A stretch of DNA of 64,000 bases from Paraglaciecola arctica (lineage in GTDB: Bacteria; Pseudomonadota; Gammaproteobacteria; Enterobacterales; Alteromonadaceae): assembly GCF_018861065.1 (NCBI RefSeq), contig NZ_JAHKQO010000031.1:124001-188000 (forward strand), in the 5' to 3' direction. Positions 45,831-55,929 of this stretch are shown here, in pieces. Under the pieces are notes generated by a model. It was not told the DNA's origin. It did no database searches and was given only the letters and a program-made list of their open reading frames with translations. The position numbers and the translations under genes were made by a program. How positions within the stretch are numbered: position 1 is the stretch's first letter; the number at the start of each line of letters is the position of its first letter.

Positions 45831-47903
45831 CTACCAGATTTGTACTCTATCTTCTGGTTTAAGATACATTGCATCACCTTCTTTTACGTCGAATGCTTGG
45901 TAGAAAGCATCAACGTTACCTACAATGCCGTTGACTCGGAACTCGCCAGGTGAATGTGGATCGCTTAGCAATCGAGCTCGTAATGCGTCTTCACGGGACT
46001 TGCTGCGCCATACTTGGGCATATCCCATAAAGAATCGTTGATTACCTGTTAGCCCATCAATAACTGGCGCTTCTTTGCCTTCGAGTGTCATTTGATAGGC
46101 TTTGTAACCTATGGTCACGCCCGCTAAATCACCAATGTTTTCTCCTAAGGTCAATTCACCGTTAACGTGTTGCCCTTCAATTGGTTCAAATTCATTAAAC
46201 TGGGCAACTAGTTTCTTGCCTAATACATCAAAGGCCGCTCGGTCTTGATCAGTCCACCAACTGCGAAGATTGCCTTGGCCATCATACTTTGAACCTTGGT
46301 CGTCGAATCCGTGACCAATTTCATGTCCAATTACTGCACCAATTGCCCCGTAATTTACTGCGTCGTCGGCATTCATATCAAAGAAAGGGGCTTGCAAAAT
46401 ACCGGCTGGAAACACTATTTCGTTTCTAACTGGTGAGTAGTAAGCATTGATAGTTTGTGGCGTCATACCCCAGTCGGCTTTGTCGACTGGTTTACCAATT
46501 TTGTTGGTATCTTCAAAATGGTCAAAAGTAGAATATCGAATGTAATTACCAACGAGTTCATCGGCTTTGATTTCTAAATTTGAGTAATCACGCCATTTGT
46601 CTGGGTAACCAATTTTAGGTGTAAAAGCTGCCAGTTTTTCTAATGCAGCAGTTTTGGTCTCGGCTGTCATCCATTCTAGTTGTTTAATACTATCACCGTA
46701 GGCTTTAGTTAGGTTTTTAACCAAGGCATCCATTTTGGCTTTCGCTTGCGGGGTAAAGTGGCGCTCAACATATTGTTGCCCTAATACTTCGCCTAACACG
46801 CCACTAGTAGCGGCCACGGCGCGCTTCCAACGAGGACGTTGCTCAGGAATACCGTTTAAGGTCGTTGAGTGAAACGCAAAATGTAGGTCAACCATGTCTT
46901 GGCTTAGACGTGAAGCATAGGAATCTACAAGATTGAAGGTTAAATAATCTTTCCAAGTTTGTAAGTCGTGGGCCGCAAAAATACCAGCAATTTTTTCGAA
47001 ATAGGGCATGTTACGTACGACCATATCATTCACTTCACCTACACCACTGGCATCTGCATAGGCTTGCCAATCGAAGCTACCAAGCAATGCGGCAACTTGT
47101 GCGGCGCTTTGTTTGTTGTAGTTTTTCTCTGCATCTCTACTTTCCACTCGAGATAAATGTTTGCTAGCAATATCCTTTTCCAACGCCATAATTTTAGTGG
47201 CTGCATCGGCACCCGCTTCGTGACCGGCTTTTGTTAGTATATCGGCCATGTATTTTTCAGTGGCCGCACGGAAGTTAACAAATTTTGGTTCTTCTTTACT
47301 GTAATAATCTCTATCTGGAAGGGTTAAACCACTTTGATAAAGATACATAGTGACAACATCAGGATTTTTAGCGTCGGGAGACGTATAGAAGTTAAATGCG
47401 CCGCCTACTCCTATTACTAGCAACTCTCCGAATACCGCAGAAAGTTGCTGCATGTTTTCTGCACTGTTGATCTTATCAATAAAAGGCTGCATTGGAGTCA
47501 GTCCTTTTTCATTGGCTAATTCGACGTTCATGTAGCTGTTATACATGTCACCTAACTTTTGAGTGTTTGAGCCTTTCTCTGCTTGGGTGTTAGCTGCCTC
47601 TTGGATTAATGTTTTTAAATTTTCTTGGGTGTCGTCGTATAACACGTTGAACAATCCATAGCTGGATTTTTCTGCCGGAATTTCGGTTTGTGATAACCAT
47701 GCGCCATTTACATGATTAAAAAAGTCATCTTGGGCGCGCACATTTTTATCAACTGCGCTTAAATCGATACCAGATACTTTAGGTGCTTCGCTAACTTTAG
47801 CCACAGTTGTTTCTGTGTTATTTGCGGGAGTACATGCACTCAAACCCAAAGCAAGACTTACACTTAACGCTACAATATTGATTTTTTTATTGATTCTCTT
47901 CAT
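45831..47903 (-). CDS. M13-family zinc metallopeptidase lipoprotein (PepO-like)
   Basis: The 690-residue protein is an M13 (neprilysin/PepO) endopeptidase. The N-terminus is a lipoprotein signal peptide (NIVALSVSLALGLSAC, lipobox LSAC), so it is membrane-bound on the periplasmic or outer side. The zinc site is HEIGHGFDDQG near residue 525 (HExxH), with the third ligand Glu in GENIGDLAG about 60 residues later. The M13 signature NAYYSPVRNEIVFPAGIL lies just before the zinc site, and the C-terminal MYLKPEDRVQIW is typical. It cleaves small peptides. It stands alone, with a terminator directly after it. Confidence 0.93.
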   Translation of the reverse strand: MKRINKKINIVALSVSLALGLSACTPANNTETTVAKVSEAPKVSGIDLSAVDKNVRAQDDFFNHVNGAWLSQTEIPAEKSSYGLFNVLYDDTQENLKTLIQEAANTQAEKGSNTQKLGDMYNSYMNVELANEKGLTPMQPFIDKINSAENMQQLSAVFGELLVIGVGGAFNFYTSPDAKNPDVVTMYLYQSGLTLPDRDYYSKEEPKFVNFRAATEKYMADILTKAGHEAGADAATKIMALEKDIASKHLSRVESRDAEKNYNKQSAAQVAALLGSFDWQAYADASGVGEVNDMVVRNMPYFEKIAGIFAAHDLQTWKDYLTFNLVDSYASRLSQDMVDLHFAFHSTTLNGIPEQRPRWKRAVAATSGVLGEVLGQQYVERHFTPQAKAKMDALVKNLTKAYGDSIKQLEWMTAETKTAALEKLAAFTPKIGYPDKWRDYSNLEIKADELVGNYIRYSTFDHFEDTNKIGKPVDKADWGMTPQTINAYYSPVRNEIVFPAGILQAPFFDMNADDAVNYGAIGAVIGHEIGHGFDDQGSKYDGQGNLRSWWTDQDRAAFDVLGKKLVAQFNEFEPIEGQHVNGELTLGENIGDLAGVTIGYKAYQMTLEGKEAPVIDGLTGNQRFFMGYAQVWRSKSREDALRARLLSDPHSPGEFRVNGIVGNVDAFYQAFDVKEGDAMYLKPEDRVQIW

Positions 47904-48033
47904 CTGCCTACCTTTTGTGGAGCAATATATTTTGCTCTCGTGTTGTTTTTATAAAAAGGTGAGTTTACTGGTAGCGTGAAGTAACTGCAAAAACTGCAAG
48001 GAGTTAAGTGTGAGTAATTGTTTCAATCAGGCA

Positions 48034-48058
48034 ATAAAAAAGGGCCAAAAGGCCCTTC
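48034..48058 (-). terminator. Rho-independent terminator of the pyruvate dehydrogenase operon
   Basis: On the minus strand AAGGGCC and GGCCCTT form a 7-bp stem around TTTT and lead into a T run. It lies about 20 bases after the lpdA stop. Confidence 0.88.
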
Positions 48059-48079
48059 TTAGTAAGAATAAAGAAAGAG

Positions 48080-49501
48080 CTACTTTTTCTTTGCCTTAGG
48101 GTTCGGCAAGTCTGTAATGCTGCCTTCATACATTTCAGCGGCTAAACCAATAGATTCATTTAGGGTAGGGTGAGCATGAATGGTTAACGCGATGTCTTCT
48201 GCATCAGCTCCCATTTCGATGGCTAGACCAATTTCACCTAACATTTCACCGGCGTTAATACCAACAATTGCACCACCAATTATACGGTGTGAATCTTTGT
48301 CAAAAATTAACTTTGTCATACCTTCTGTGCGTGCAGAAGCAATAGCACGACCTGAAGCCGCCCATGGGAAAGTTGCAGACTCATATTTGATACCTTGCTC
48401 TTTAGCTTCTTTTTCAGTGAGGCCAACCCAAGCCATTTCTGGATCGGTGTAGGCGACTGAAGGAATACATTTAGGATCGAAGAAGTGTTTCATGCCCGAT
48501 ATGACTTCAGCTGCCACGTGACCTTCGTGAACTGCTTTGTGAGCGAGCATGGGTTGCCCAACTAAATCACCAATCGCAAAAATGTTAGAAACGTTAGTAC
48601 GCATCTGTTTGTCAACATTGATAAAGCCACGCTCATCTACTTTAACACCGGCTTTTTCGGCATCAACTAAACTACCGTTAGGACGACGGCCTACGGCAAC
48701 CAATACTTTGTCGTATTTGACTGCGTCAGCTGGCGCTTGTTTGCCTTCAAAAGATACATACAAGCCATCTTTTTTCGCTTCAACACCGGTAACTTTAGTT
48801 TCAAGCATGACGTTAAATTTGTTTTTAACGTATTTTTGGTAGATTTTGACGACGTCTTTATCCGCAGCAGGTACCAATTGATCAAGAAATTCCACTACGT
48901 CAATTTCAGTGCCTAAAGAGCGATACACAGTACCCATTTCAAGACCAATAATTCCGCCGCCTAATACCAACATTTTTTCTGGTACATCTGCCAGTTCAAG
49001 GGCTCCGGTTGAGTCAATAACACGAGGGTCGTCTTGCGGGATGAAAGGCAAGTTAACTGGTTCAGAACCGGCTGCGATAATAGCGTTATCGAAAGTAATA
49101 GTGGTTTTTCCATCTTTACCTTCTACTTCTAAGGTATTGCCGCCAGTAAATTTACCGTAGCCTTGCACATGTTTCACTTTGCGCATTTTAGCCATGCCAG
49201 ACAAACCACCAGTAAGTTTACTTACTACGCTATCTTTCCAACTACGAACTTTATCTAAATCGATTGTTGGTTCGCCAAAGGTTACACCATGGCCAGCCAT
49301 TTCTTTAGCGTCATCTATTACTTTAGCAACGTGCAATAACGCTTTAGAAGGAATACAACCAACATTCAAGCACACACCACCTAAAACATCGTTGACGTCT
49401 ACTAAGATAGTTTCTATGCCTAAATCAGCAGCACGAAAAGCGGCTGAATAGCCTCCTGGGCCTGCACCTAATACTACTAATTGAGTCTTAATTTCGCTCA
49501 T
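48080..49501 (-). CDS. lpdA: Dihydrolipoyl dehydrogenase (E3)
   Basis: E3 reoxidises dihydrolipoyl groups of the pyruvate and 2-oxoglutarate dehydrogenase complexes, passing electrons through FAD and a disulfide to NAD+. The 473-residue protein has the FAD motif LGAGPGGYSAAFRA, the redox pair Cys44/Cys49 in GGVCLNVGCIPSKAL, the NAD motif LGGGIIGLEMG and the C-terminal active-site IHAHPTLNES with catalytic His. It is the last gene of pdhR-aceE-aceF-lpdA, 120 bases after aceF, and a terminator follows. It probably also serves other complexes. Confidence 0.97.
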   Translation of the reverse strand: MSEIKTQLVVLGAGPGGYSAAFRAADLGIETILVDVNDVLGGVCLNVGCIPSKALLHVAKVIDDAKEMAGHGVTFGEPTIDLDKVRSWKDSVVSKLTGGLSGMAKMRKVKHVQGYGKFTGGNTLEVEGKDGKTTITFDNAIIAAGSEPVNLPFIPQDDPRVIDSTGALELADVPEKMLVLGGGIIGLEMGTVYRSLGTEIDVVEFLDQLVPAADKDVVKIYQKYVKNKFNVMLETKVTGVEAKKDGLYVSFEGKQAPADAVKYDKVLVAVGRRPNGSLVDAEKAGVKVDERGFINVDKQMRTNVSNIFAIGDLVGQPMLAHKAVHEGHVAAEVISGMKHFFDPKCIPSVAYTDPEMAWVGLTEKEAKEQGIKYESATFPWAASGRAIASARTEGMTKLIFDKDSHRIIGGAIVGINAGEMLGEIGLAIEMGADAEDIALTIHAHPTLNESIGLAAEMYEGSITDLPNPKAKKK

Positions 49502-49621
49502 ATGATCCTCAAATTCTGTTTTTGAACAACATGTATAGCCAGCTGTGCAGGTAACATGTTGTGTATAAATTCAGCCTAAATGGCTTGATAACAGGTAGCA
49601 GAAACTGCCACCTATTGCTTA

Positions 49622-51298
49622 CTAAAGTATTATTCTACGTAAATCAGTTAAGTTTGCAGCAACTTCAGTTGAGAAGCGAGCACCTACTGCACCGTCAATG
49701 ACTCGATGATCGTAGGACAAACTTAAAGGTACCATCAAACGTGGTTCAAACTCTTTACCATTCCATTTAGGTTTCATATCTGATTTAGAGACCCCTAATA
49801 TAGCAACTTCAGGCGCATTAACAATGGGGGTAAACGCAGTTCCACCAATACCACCTAAGCTTGAAATGGTAAATGTGCCGCCTTGCATATCGGTTGCTTT
49901 TAATTTGCCTTCGCGAGCTTTGAATGAGGTTTCAATCAATTCTCGTGAAAGTTGTTCAATGCCTTTTTTGTTAACATCTTTAATCACTGGAACCACCAAA
50001 CCACCTGGTGTTTCTACTGCAATACCGATATTAATGAATTTTTTAAGAATTAAACTTTCACCATCATCAGACAGTGATGAATTAAACGCTGGGAATTTTT
50101 CTAAGGCTTTGGCTACTGCTTTCATAATAAAAACCAAAGGAGTGATTTTTAATCCCGATTTGATTTTCCCATGGTAAGCGTTTTGTTCTTTTCGGAAGTT
50201 TTCAACATCAGTAATGTCAGCTTCGTCAAATTGAGTAACATGGGGGATAGTAGCCCAGTTACGGTGTAAGAAAGGTCCTGATATTTTCTGAATGCGAGTT
50301 AAGGGTAAAACTTCAATCTCACCAAACTTGGCATGATCTATAGGTTTAACAGTCGCGATTTGTAGAACGTTATCAGCCACTATCCCATTGCCACTTGATG
50401 AACGAGGTTTAGCTAATTCTGCTTTTACATAGGCTTGCACGTCTTCTTTTAGAATACGCTTTTTCGGCCCAGTTCCTGCGACTTGGCTTAAGTCTACACC
50501 GAACTCTCTGGCTATTCTGCGAACCGACGGTGAAGCGTGGGCTTTGCCGCCTGTTGTTTGAGTCGCTGGTTCCGCTGGAACTGGAGCTGGTTTTGCCGGT
50601 GCAGCCGCTGCCGGTTTTTCGGCAACAGGAGCCGAAGCAGGAGCGGCGAGTTCCGGTTCTTTGGCTGCTGGTGCGCTACCCATAGTTTCAAGTTTTATGA
50701 CCAGCGTACCTTGTTTAACTTTATCGCCAGAAGAAATAAAGACTTCTTTGACTGTACCAGCATGAGTTGAAGGTACATCCATAGTGGCTTTGTCGGTTTC
50801 TAAGGTAATTAAACCGTCTTCTTGTTCAATCACATCGCCAACTGATACCAAAACATCAATAACATCTACTTCACCGTCTTCGCCAATATCAGGCACTGCT
50901 ACTTCCACAAGTTCGCTTGCAGATGCGGCTGCGGGTGCAGAGCTAGGTTCTGCTTGGGTCTCTGGTGTGCTGGTTGTTTCAGATTTTGGTTGTTCTGCTG
51001 GTGCAGCTACTTCTGTGTTTTCTTTCGCGACTTCTGCTGCACTTCCTTCCGCATTTTGTGTTGCGGACTTGATTTCACCAATAACATCACCTTCTTTGAT
51101 CTTGTCTCCCACTTTTACCGACAAACTTGCTAGCTCACCGGCAAATGGCGCAGGGATGTCCATAGAGGCTTTATCGGATTCAACAGTGACAATACCGTCG
51201 TCGGCTTCTAATGTGTCACCAACGGCGAAACAAATTTCTATTATTTCAACTTCTTCGCCACCCACATCAGGGACTAGAATTTTTTGAATATCAGACAT
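49622..51298 (-). CDS. aceF: Pyruvate dehydrogenase E2, dihydrolipoyl acetyltransferase
   Basis: E2 is the core of the pyruvate dehydrogenase complex and transfers the acetyl group to CoA. The 558-residue protein has two lipoyl domains, with lipoyl-lysines at about Lys43 (VESDKASMD) and Lys170 (LETDKATMD), joined by Ala/Pro-rich linkers. An E1/E3-binding domain (SPSVRRIAREFGVDLSQVAG) and the catalytic domain ending in SYDHRVIDGAVGARF, with His at about 531, follow. E. coli AceF has three lipoyl domains, so this is a shorter form. AAGGAG lies upstream of the ATG, and aceE ends 26 bases before it. Confidence 0.96.
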   Translation of the reverse strand: MSDIQKILVPDVGGEEVEIIEICFAVGDTLEADDGIVTVESDKASMDIPAPFAGELASLSVKVGDKIKEGDVIGEIKSATQNAEGSAAEVAKENTEVAAPAEQPKSETTSTPETQAEPSSAPAAASASELVEVAVPDIGEDGEVDVIDVLVSVGDVIEQEDGLITLETDKATMDVPSTHAGTVKEVFISSGDKVKQGTLVIKLETMGSAPAAKEPELAAPASAPVAEKPAAAAPAKPAPVPAEPATQTTGGKAHASPSVRRIAREFGVDLSQVAGTGPKKRILKEDVQAYVKAELAKPRSSSGNGIVADNVLQIATVKPIDHAKFGEIEVLPLTRIQKISGPFLHRNWATIPHVTQFDEADITDVENFRKEQNAYHGKIKSGLKITPLVFIMKAVAKALEKFPAFNSSLSDDGESLILKKFINIGIAVETPGGLVVPVIKDVNKKGIEQLSRELIETSFKAREGKLKATDMQGGTFTISSLGGIGGTAFTPIVNAPEVAILGVSKSDMKPKWNGKEFEPRLMVPLSLSYDHRVIDGAVGARFSTEVAANLTDLRRIIL

Positions 51299-51324
51299 AT
51301 ATAAGACTCCTTATCTAGCCGCTA

Positions 51325-54009
51325 TTAGGCGTAAAGTGGATTAAGTTTATCTGTATTGATGTCGAAACGTTTAATTGCTTCGGTTACAACACTCTTGTCT
51401 ACTTCGCCACGTTTTGATAATTCGTACAATGAAGCCACAACGACATAAGCTGCATTCACTTCAAAGTGTGTACGTAAGTTATCACGGCTATCACTGCGAC
51501 CGAAACCGTCTGTACCTAAACAACGATACTCAGTTTCTATGAATGCACGTATTTGATCTGAATAACCTTTAACGTAATCAGTTGCAGCAATAGCTGGACC
51601 AGCGTCTTTAGTAATAACCTGACCAATGTGTGCGGTAAGAGGCTCTGCTTCTGGATTAAGCATGTTCCAACGAACCACGTCTTGACCTTCACGTGCTAAT
51701 TCATTGAATGAAGTCACAGAGTAAACATCAGAAGATACGTTGTAATCAGCGCTTAATATTTGAGCAGCTTTACGTACTTCATTTAAGATGGTACCCGAGC
51801 CCATTAGCTGTACATTAGACTTTGACTTGCCTTTACCTTGGGCTTCAACACGTTCTAACTTGTAAATACCTTTAATGATATCAGCAGCCACGTCATCACC
51901 TTCAGGCATAGCAGGGTGTTGGTAGTTTTCGTTCATTAGGGTTAGGTAATAGAAAACATTTTCGTTTTCACCATACATGCGGCGTAAACCGTCTTGTACG
52001 ATAACAGCCACTTCGTACCCGTAAGTCGGGTCGTAAGTGACACAATTAGGAATTAAGTTAGCTTGAACATGTGAATGTCCATCTTGGTGTTGTAAACCTT
52101 CACCATTTAGCGTTGTACGACCAGCTGTTGCACCTAACAAGAACCCACGTGCTTGGCTATCACCCGCAGCCCAGGCCAAATCGCCTACACGTTGGAAACC
52201 AAACATAGAGTAGTATATATAAAAAGGTATAGTCGTCGCATTACAGGTTGAGTAAGACGTACCAGAAGCCACCCAAGACGCCATCGCGCCGAGCTCGTTA
52301 ATACCTTCTTGCAATACTTGGCCTTTTTTATCTTCACGATAATAAGCGACTTGGTCAGCATCTTGCGGAATGTATTTTTGACCTTCGTTGGCGTAAATAC
52401 CGACTTGTCTGAACAAGCCTTCCATACCAAAAGTACGGGCTTCATCAGGAATGATCGGGACTACACGTTTACCCATCTTTTTATCTTTCAACAAGACATT
52501 TAGTACACGTACAAAGGTCATAGTAGAAGACACTTCACGATTGCCCGAACCTTTTAAAATAGCATCAAACGCTTTTAATTCAGGCATTTCAAGCTGTTCT
52601 TCTGCTTGTACACGACGCTGTGGCAACGAGCCGCCTAGTGCTTCACGACGTGCCTTCATATATTTATATTCTTCACTGTCTTCAGCGAATTTGAAATAAG
52701 GTAAGTCTACAATTGCTTCGTCAGCTACGGGAATATTAAAGCGGTCACGGAATTTCTTAATTGAATCCACATCCATTTTTTTAACGTTGTGGGCAATGTT
52801 CAACGCCTCGCCTGATGCACCTAGCCCAAAACCTTTAATTGTTTTGGCTAAGATAACAGTAGGACGGTCTTTAGTATCCATCGCTTTTTGGTAAGCAGCA
52901 AACACTTTCACTGGGTCATGCCCACCACGGTTTAGACGGAAAATATCTTCATCGGACATATTGGCGACCAATGCCGCCGTCTCAGGATATTTGTTAAAGA
53001 AGTTTTCTCGGGTGTACTTGCCACCTTTGGCTTTACAGTTTTGGTATTCACCGTCCACTGTTTCGCTCATTAGTTGTAAAAGTTTACCGGATTTATCGCG
53101 GGCAATCAGTGCATCCCAGTAGCTTCCCCAAATAACTTTGACCACTTCCCAACCTGCACCACGAAACGTACCTTCAAGTTCTTGAATGATTTTGCCGTTA
53201 CCACGTACCGGGCCATCTAAGCGTTGCAAATTACAGTTAATAACAAAGGTCAAGTTATCTAGGCCTTCACGGGAGGCTAAACCAATCGCACCTAATGATT
53301 CTGGCTCATCACATTCACCGTCACCCATGAAACAATAAACTTGTTGGCCAGAGCAATCTTTTATGCCGCGGTTAGTGAGATACTTTAGGAAACGAGCAGT
53401 GTAGATAGCTTGCAGTGGTCCCAATCCCATAGATACAGTAGGAAACTGCCAATAATCTTTCATCAAATGTGGATGAGGATATGAGGATAAGCCTTCGCCA
53501 TCACATTCTTGACGGAAATTGTTCAAGCGTTCTTCTGATAAATTGCCTTCAACAAAGGAACGTGCATAAATGCCTGGAGATATATGCCCTTGTGAAAAAA
53601 TAAAGTCACCACTATTTTTTTCATTCGGCGCCTTAAAAAAGTGGTTAAAACCTACATCGTACAACATGGCAGACGACGCAAAGCTACCAATATGACCGCC
53701 AAGTTCCAAATCTTTTTTGGAGGCTCGCAATACAATCATCAAGGCATTCCAGCGAATAGCACCACGAATACGCGCTTCAATGGTTTGATCGCCAGGCATT
53801 GTGGGTTCTTGTGCTACTGGAATGGTATTGATGTACGCAGTAGTTGCATCATAAGGTAAATGCGCTCCACTGCGACGAGCTTTGTCAATCAAAGCCTCTA
53901 AAAGGAAATGCGCACGTTCTGCACCTTCTTCTTCAAACACTGTTTCTAGAGAATCTAACCATTCTTGCGTTTCTTGTGGATCCACATCCGGATGCATCAT
54001 ATCAGCCAT
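51325..54009 (-). CDS. aceE: Pyruvate dehydrogenase E1, homodimeric type
   Basis: AceE decarboxylates pyruvate with thiamine diphosphate and acetylates the E2 lipoyl groups. The 894-residue length is that of homodimeric E1 (E. coli about 887). The N-terminal part has DPQETQEWLDSLETV and RAHFLLEALID. The ThDP-binding motif is GDGECDEPES followed by NCNLQ, and GHISPGIYAR and GLQHQDGHSH are also present. AGGAAAG lies upstream of the ATG. It is the first structural gene of the operon, 105 bases after pdhR. Confidence 0.97.
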   Translation of the reverse strand: MADMMHPDVDPQETQEWLDSLETVFEEEGAERAHFLLEALIDKARRSGAHLPYDATTAYINTIPVAQEPTMPGDQTIEARIRGAIRWNALMIVLRASKKDLELGGHIGSFASSAMLYDVGFNHFFKAPNEKNSGDFIFSQGHISPGIYARSFVEGNLSEERLNNFRQECDGEGLSSYPHPHLMKDYWQFPTVSMGLGPLQAIYTARFLKYLTNRGIKDCSGQQVYCFMGDGECDEPESLGAIGLASREGLDNLTFVINCNLQRLDGPVRGNGKIIQELEGTFRGAGWEVVKVIWGSYWDALIARDKSGKLLQLMSETVDGEYQNCKAKGGKYTRENFFNKYPETAALVANMSDEDIFRLNRGGHDPVKVFAAYQKAMDTKDRPTVILAKTIKGFGLGASGEALNIAHNVKKMDVDSIKKFRDRFNIPVADEAIVDLPYFKFAEDSEEYKYMKARREALGGSLPQRRVQAEEQLEMPELKAFDAILKGSGNREVSSTMTFVRVLNVLLKDKKMGKRVVPIIPDEARTFGMEGLFRQVGIYANEGQKYIPQDADQVAYYREDKKGQVLQEGINELGAMASWVASGTSYSTCNATTIPFYIYYSMFGFQRVGDLAWAAGDSQARGFLLGATAGRTTLNGEGLQHQDGHSHVQANLIPNCVTYDPTYGYEVAVIVQDGLRRMYGENENVFYYLTLMNENYQHPAMPEGDDVAADIIKGIYKLERVEAQGKGKSKSNVQLMGSGTILNEVRKAAQILSADYNVSSDVYSVTSFNELAREGQDVVRWNMLNPEAEPLTAHIGQVITKDAGPAIAATDYVKGYSDQIRAFIETEYRCLGTDGFGRSDSRDNLRTHFEVNAAYVVVASLYELSKRGEVDKSVVTEAIKRFDINTDKLNPLYA

Positions 54010-54114
54010 GGTGCTTTCCTATTTTATAGTTTGTTAATAAAGGAACTTATTAATAATCAATAAGTTGTTATTCGTTTCATGTTCGAATGTGCCGAAACAC
54101 ATACAGTGAAATCG

Positions 54115-54867
54115 TTAATTTACTTCAATCCTGCGTAACGCTCTTTGCATACGCATGTCTTGTCTATTAATGTTGAGTAAAGTGTCTTCAATATAGGCCA
54201 AATGTTCGTTACTAGCCTTGCGAGCCTCTTCAGGATCTCTGGCTAAAATAGCTTGAACTATATTTCGCCTTTGGCGATTTATGTTTTGTTCTACATCTGC
54301 ATGTTTAGCTAACACTTCAAGGTTACGTTGGATATTATCCTGCAACATAGACTGTAGACTTCGCATTACGTGCTGTAAAACCATGTTGTGTGCCGCATTG
54401 GCCATCGTCAGATAAAAGTTAACTAAGGCAGTCGCCTCCTGACTTTTATCTGCCGATTTTGAACCTGTTGGTAATCCGTCCAACGCATTTTCCAGTGCCT
54501 GATAATCTGCTGGTTGTCCCCGCAATGCGGCGTAATAAGCTGCCATACCTTCAAGGGCATGACGAAATTCAAGTAAATCGAATTGCATTTCTGGTTTGTC
54601 GGACAACAGTAATAAAAGAGGCTCGGTAATTAATTCGTTAAGACGAGGCTTAACGAAGGTGCCTCCACCTTGTTTACGTTCCACCAAATTCTTGGCTTCA
54701 AGTTTTTGGATCGCTTCCCGAACTGAGGGTCTAGAAACAGCAAATTGCTCCGCTAAGGTACGTTCTGATTGCAACTTTTGTCCTGCCAACAATCTACCGT
54801 CTAAAATCATGGATTCTAATTGTTCCATGATATCGTCAGATAATTTTCTAGATTGCACTCTGCGCAT
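54115..54867 (-). CDS. pdhR: Pyruvate dehydrogenase complex repressor PdhR
   Basis: PdhR is a GntR/FadR-type repressor that is released by pyruvate. The 250-residue protein has the N-terminal winged helix (about 10-75; LAEQFAVSRPSVREAIQKLE) and a C-terminal FCD ligand domain (about 95-235). It sits upstream of aceE as in E. coli. A PdhR-type operator lies about 50 bases upstream of its start, so it probably represses itself and the operon when pyruvate is low. Confidence 0.95.
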   Translation of the reverse strand: MRRVQSRKLSDDIMEQLESMILDGRLLAGQKLQSERTLAEQFAVSRPSVREAIQKLEAKNLVERKQGGGTFVKPRLNELITEPLLLLLSDKPEMQFDLLEFRHALEGMAAYYAALRGQPADYQALENALDGLPTGSKSADKSQEATALVNFYLTMANAAHNMVLQHVMRSLQSMLQDNIQRNLEVLAKHADVEQNINRQRRNIVQAILARDPEEARKASNEHLAYIEDTLLNINRQDMRMQRALRRIEVN

Positions 54868-54914
54868 TCAATAATTCCATAGAAGATAACGGCAACAAAA
54901 ACACTATTTGGTAA

Positions 54915-54929
54915 ATTGGTTATACCATT
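54915..54929. promoter_or_regulatory. PdhR-type operator upstream of pdhR
   Basis: ATTGGTTATACCATT matches the E. coli PdhR site ATTGGTnnnACCAAT except at one position. It lies 48 bases upstream of the pdhR start, the right place for autoregulation of pdhR-aceEF-lpd. Confidence 0.7.
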
Positions 54930-55061
54930 TAGCCGCAATAGCTTAGTAGACATTTGGCTTGGGGTAAATATTAATTTTATGAAAGAATAATGAAATGCAG
55001 TGAAAGATTAAAAAATTGTTGAAAAACAACAAGGTAAAGAAATATGGTTGTGGTCAGACCT

Positions 55062-55886
55062 TTAGTTGATCCAACCAGATAGAGTGAGCAATGCGATAAT
55101 TACTAACAAAAACATTACGTTTCTTTTAGCTAAACGCACTAAAGTACAGGGTTCTTCGGTGCAATCATTATCGTCTGGTTCGATTTCTTCGGCTCGTTTA
55201 GAAACTTGCATTAAAAGTGTTTTAGCTTCAATGGAAGGGTCGGGTAGGTAGCCAAGCCAAGTTGGGAATGCTCGAGAAAAATGCCCCACTAATAAAAAGC
55301 CTAATGCTGTTAAGCGCACCGGTATCCAATCAATAATACTTAGTAAACGTTTTATTTGACTACTTATTTGCTCGTTGTTAGACGCTAGCCTAGTGTCCAT
55401 TTCTCTGACCAAAACATAAAAAACTGCACCAGCGGCGCCACATGCAGCAAACCATAAAATAACGGCTGTGTAGTGCCGGTAATTTTGCCAAACTAAGTTG
55501 AGGCCAAAAGAATTAGTTGTTTTATCACCACCGCTGATTTGGTCTTCATACATGCTACAGGCCTGCAAATCACCACGATTTGCTGCTTGTAAAAAACATT
55601 TATAAGTTGCGCGGATGTTGGGGCATCCCACACAAATCATTAATATAGCAGTGCTAATAATTAGTTCTAACAGCCCTCCTGCAAATTCTTGAACAACAAA
55701 ATAAACAATAAAAACAGGAACCAAGATAACTAAGGCTAAAACCCAAGTCTTAGAGGACGAATCAAACCAACCTCTAGGCTCTACAAGTTGTATGTATTTA
55801 TCTGCATAAAATCCACCTTGCCAATATTGGGATTTAGTAGTGACGCGTTCAACTAGTAATACCAGCAACAAGCTGATTAATGTCAT
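55062..55886 (-). CDS. ampE: AmpE, inner-membrane protein of the ampDE operon
   Basis: The 274-residue membrane protein has the AmpE pattern: MTLISLLLVLLVERVTTKSQ at the start, an FGLNLVWQNYRHYTAVILWF-type segment, and a C-terminal helix (VMFLLVIIALLTLSGWIN). Four to five hydrophobic segments are visible. E. coli AmpE is a putative sensory or regulatory membrane protein linked to beta-lactamase control. It lies 43 bases after ampD on the same strand, the classic ampDE order. Confidence 0.9.
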   Translation of the reverse strand: MTLISLLLVLLVERVTTKSQYWQGGFYADKYIQLVEPRGWFDSSSKTWVLALVILVPVFIVYFVVQEFAGGLLELIISTAILMICVGCPNIRATYKCFLQAANRGDLQACSMYEDQISGGDKTTNSFGLNLVWQNYRHYTAVILWFAACGAAGAVFYVLVREMDTRLASNNEQISSQIKRLLSIIDWIPVRLTALGFLLVGHFSRAFPTWLGYLPDPSIEAKTLLMQVSKRAEEIEPDDNDCTEEPCTLVRLAKRNVMFLLVIIALLTLSGWIN

Positions 55887-55929
55887 GATTTTATCTCTTG
55901 TTTTGTCTTAATTAGATTGGACCGATAAA

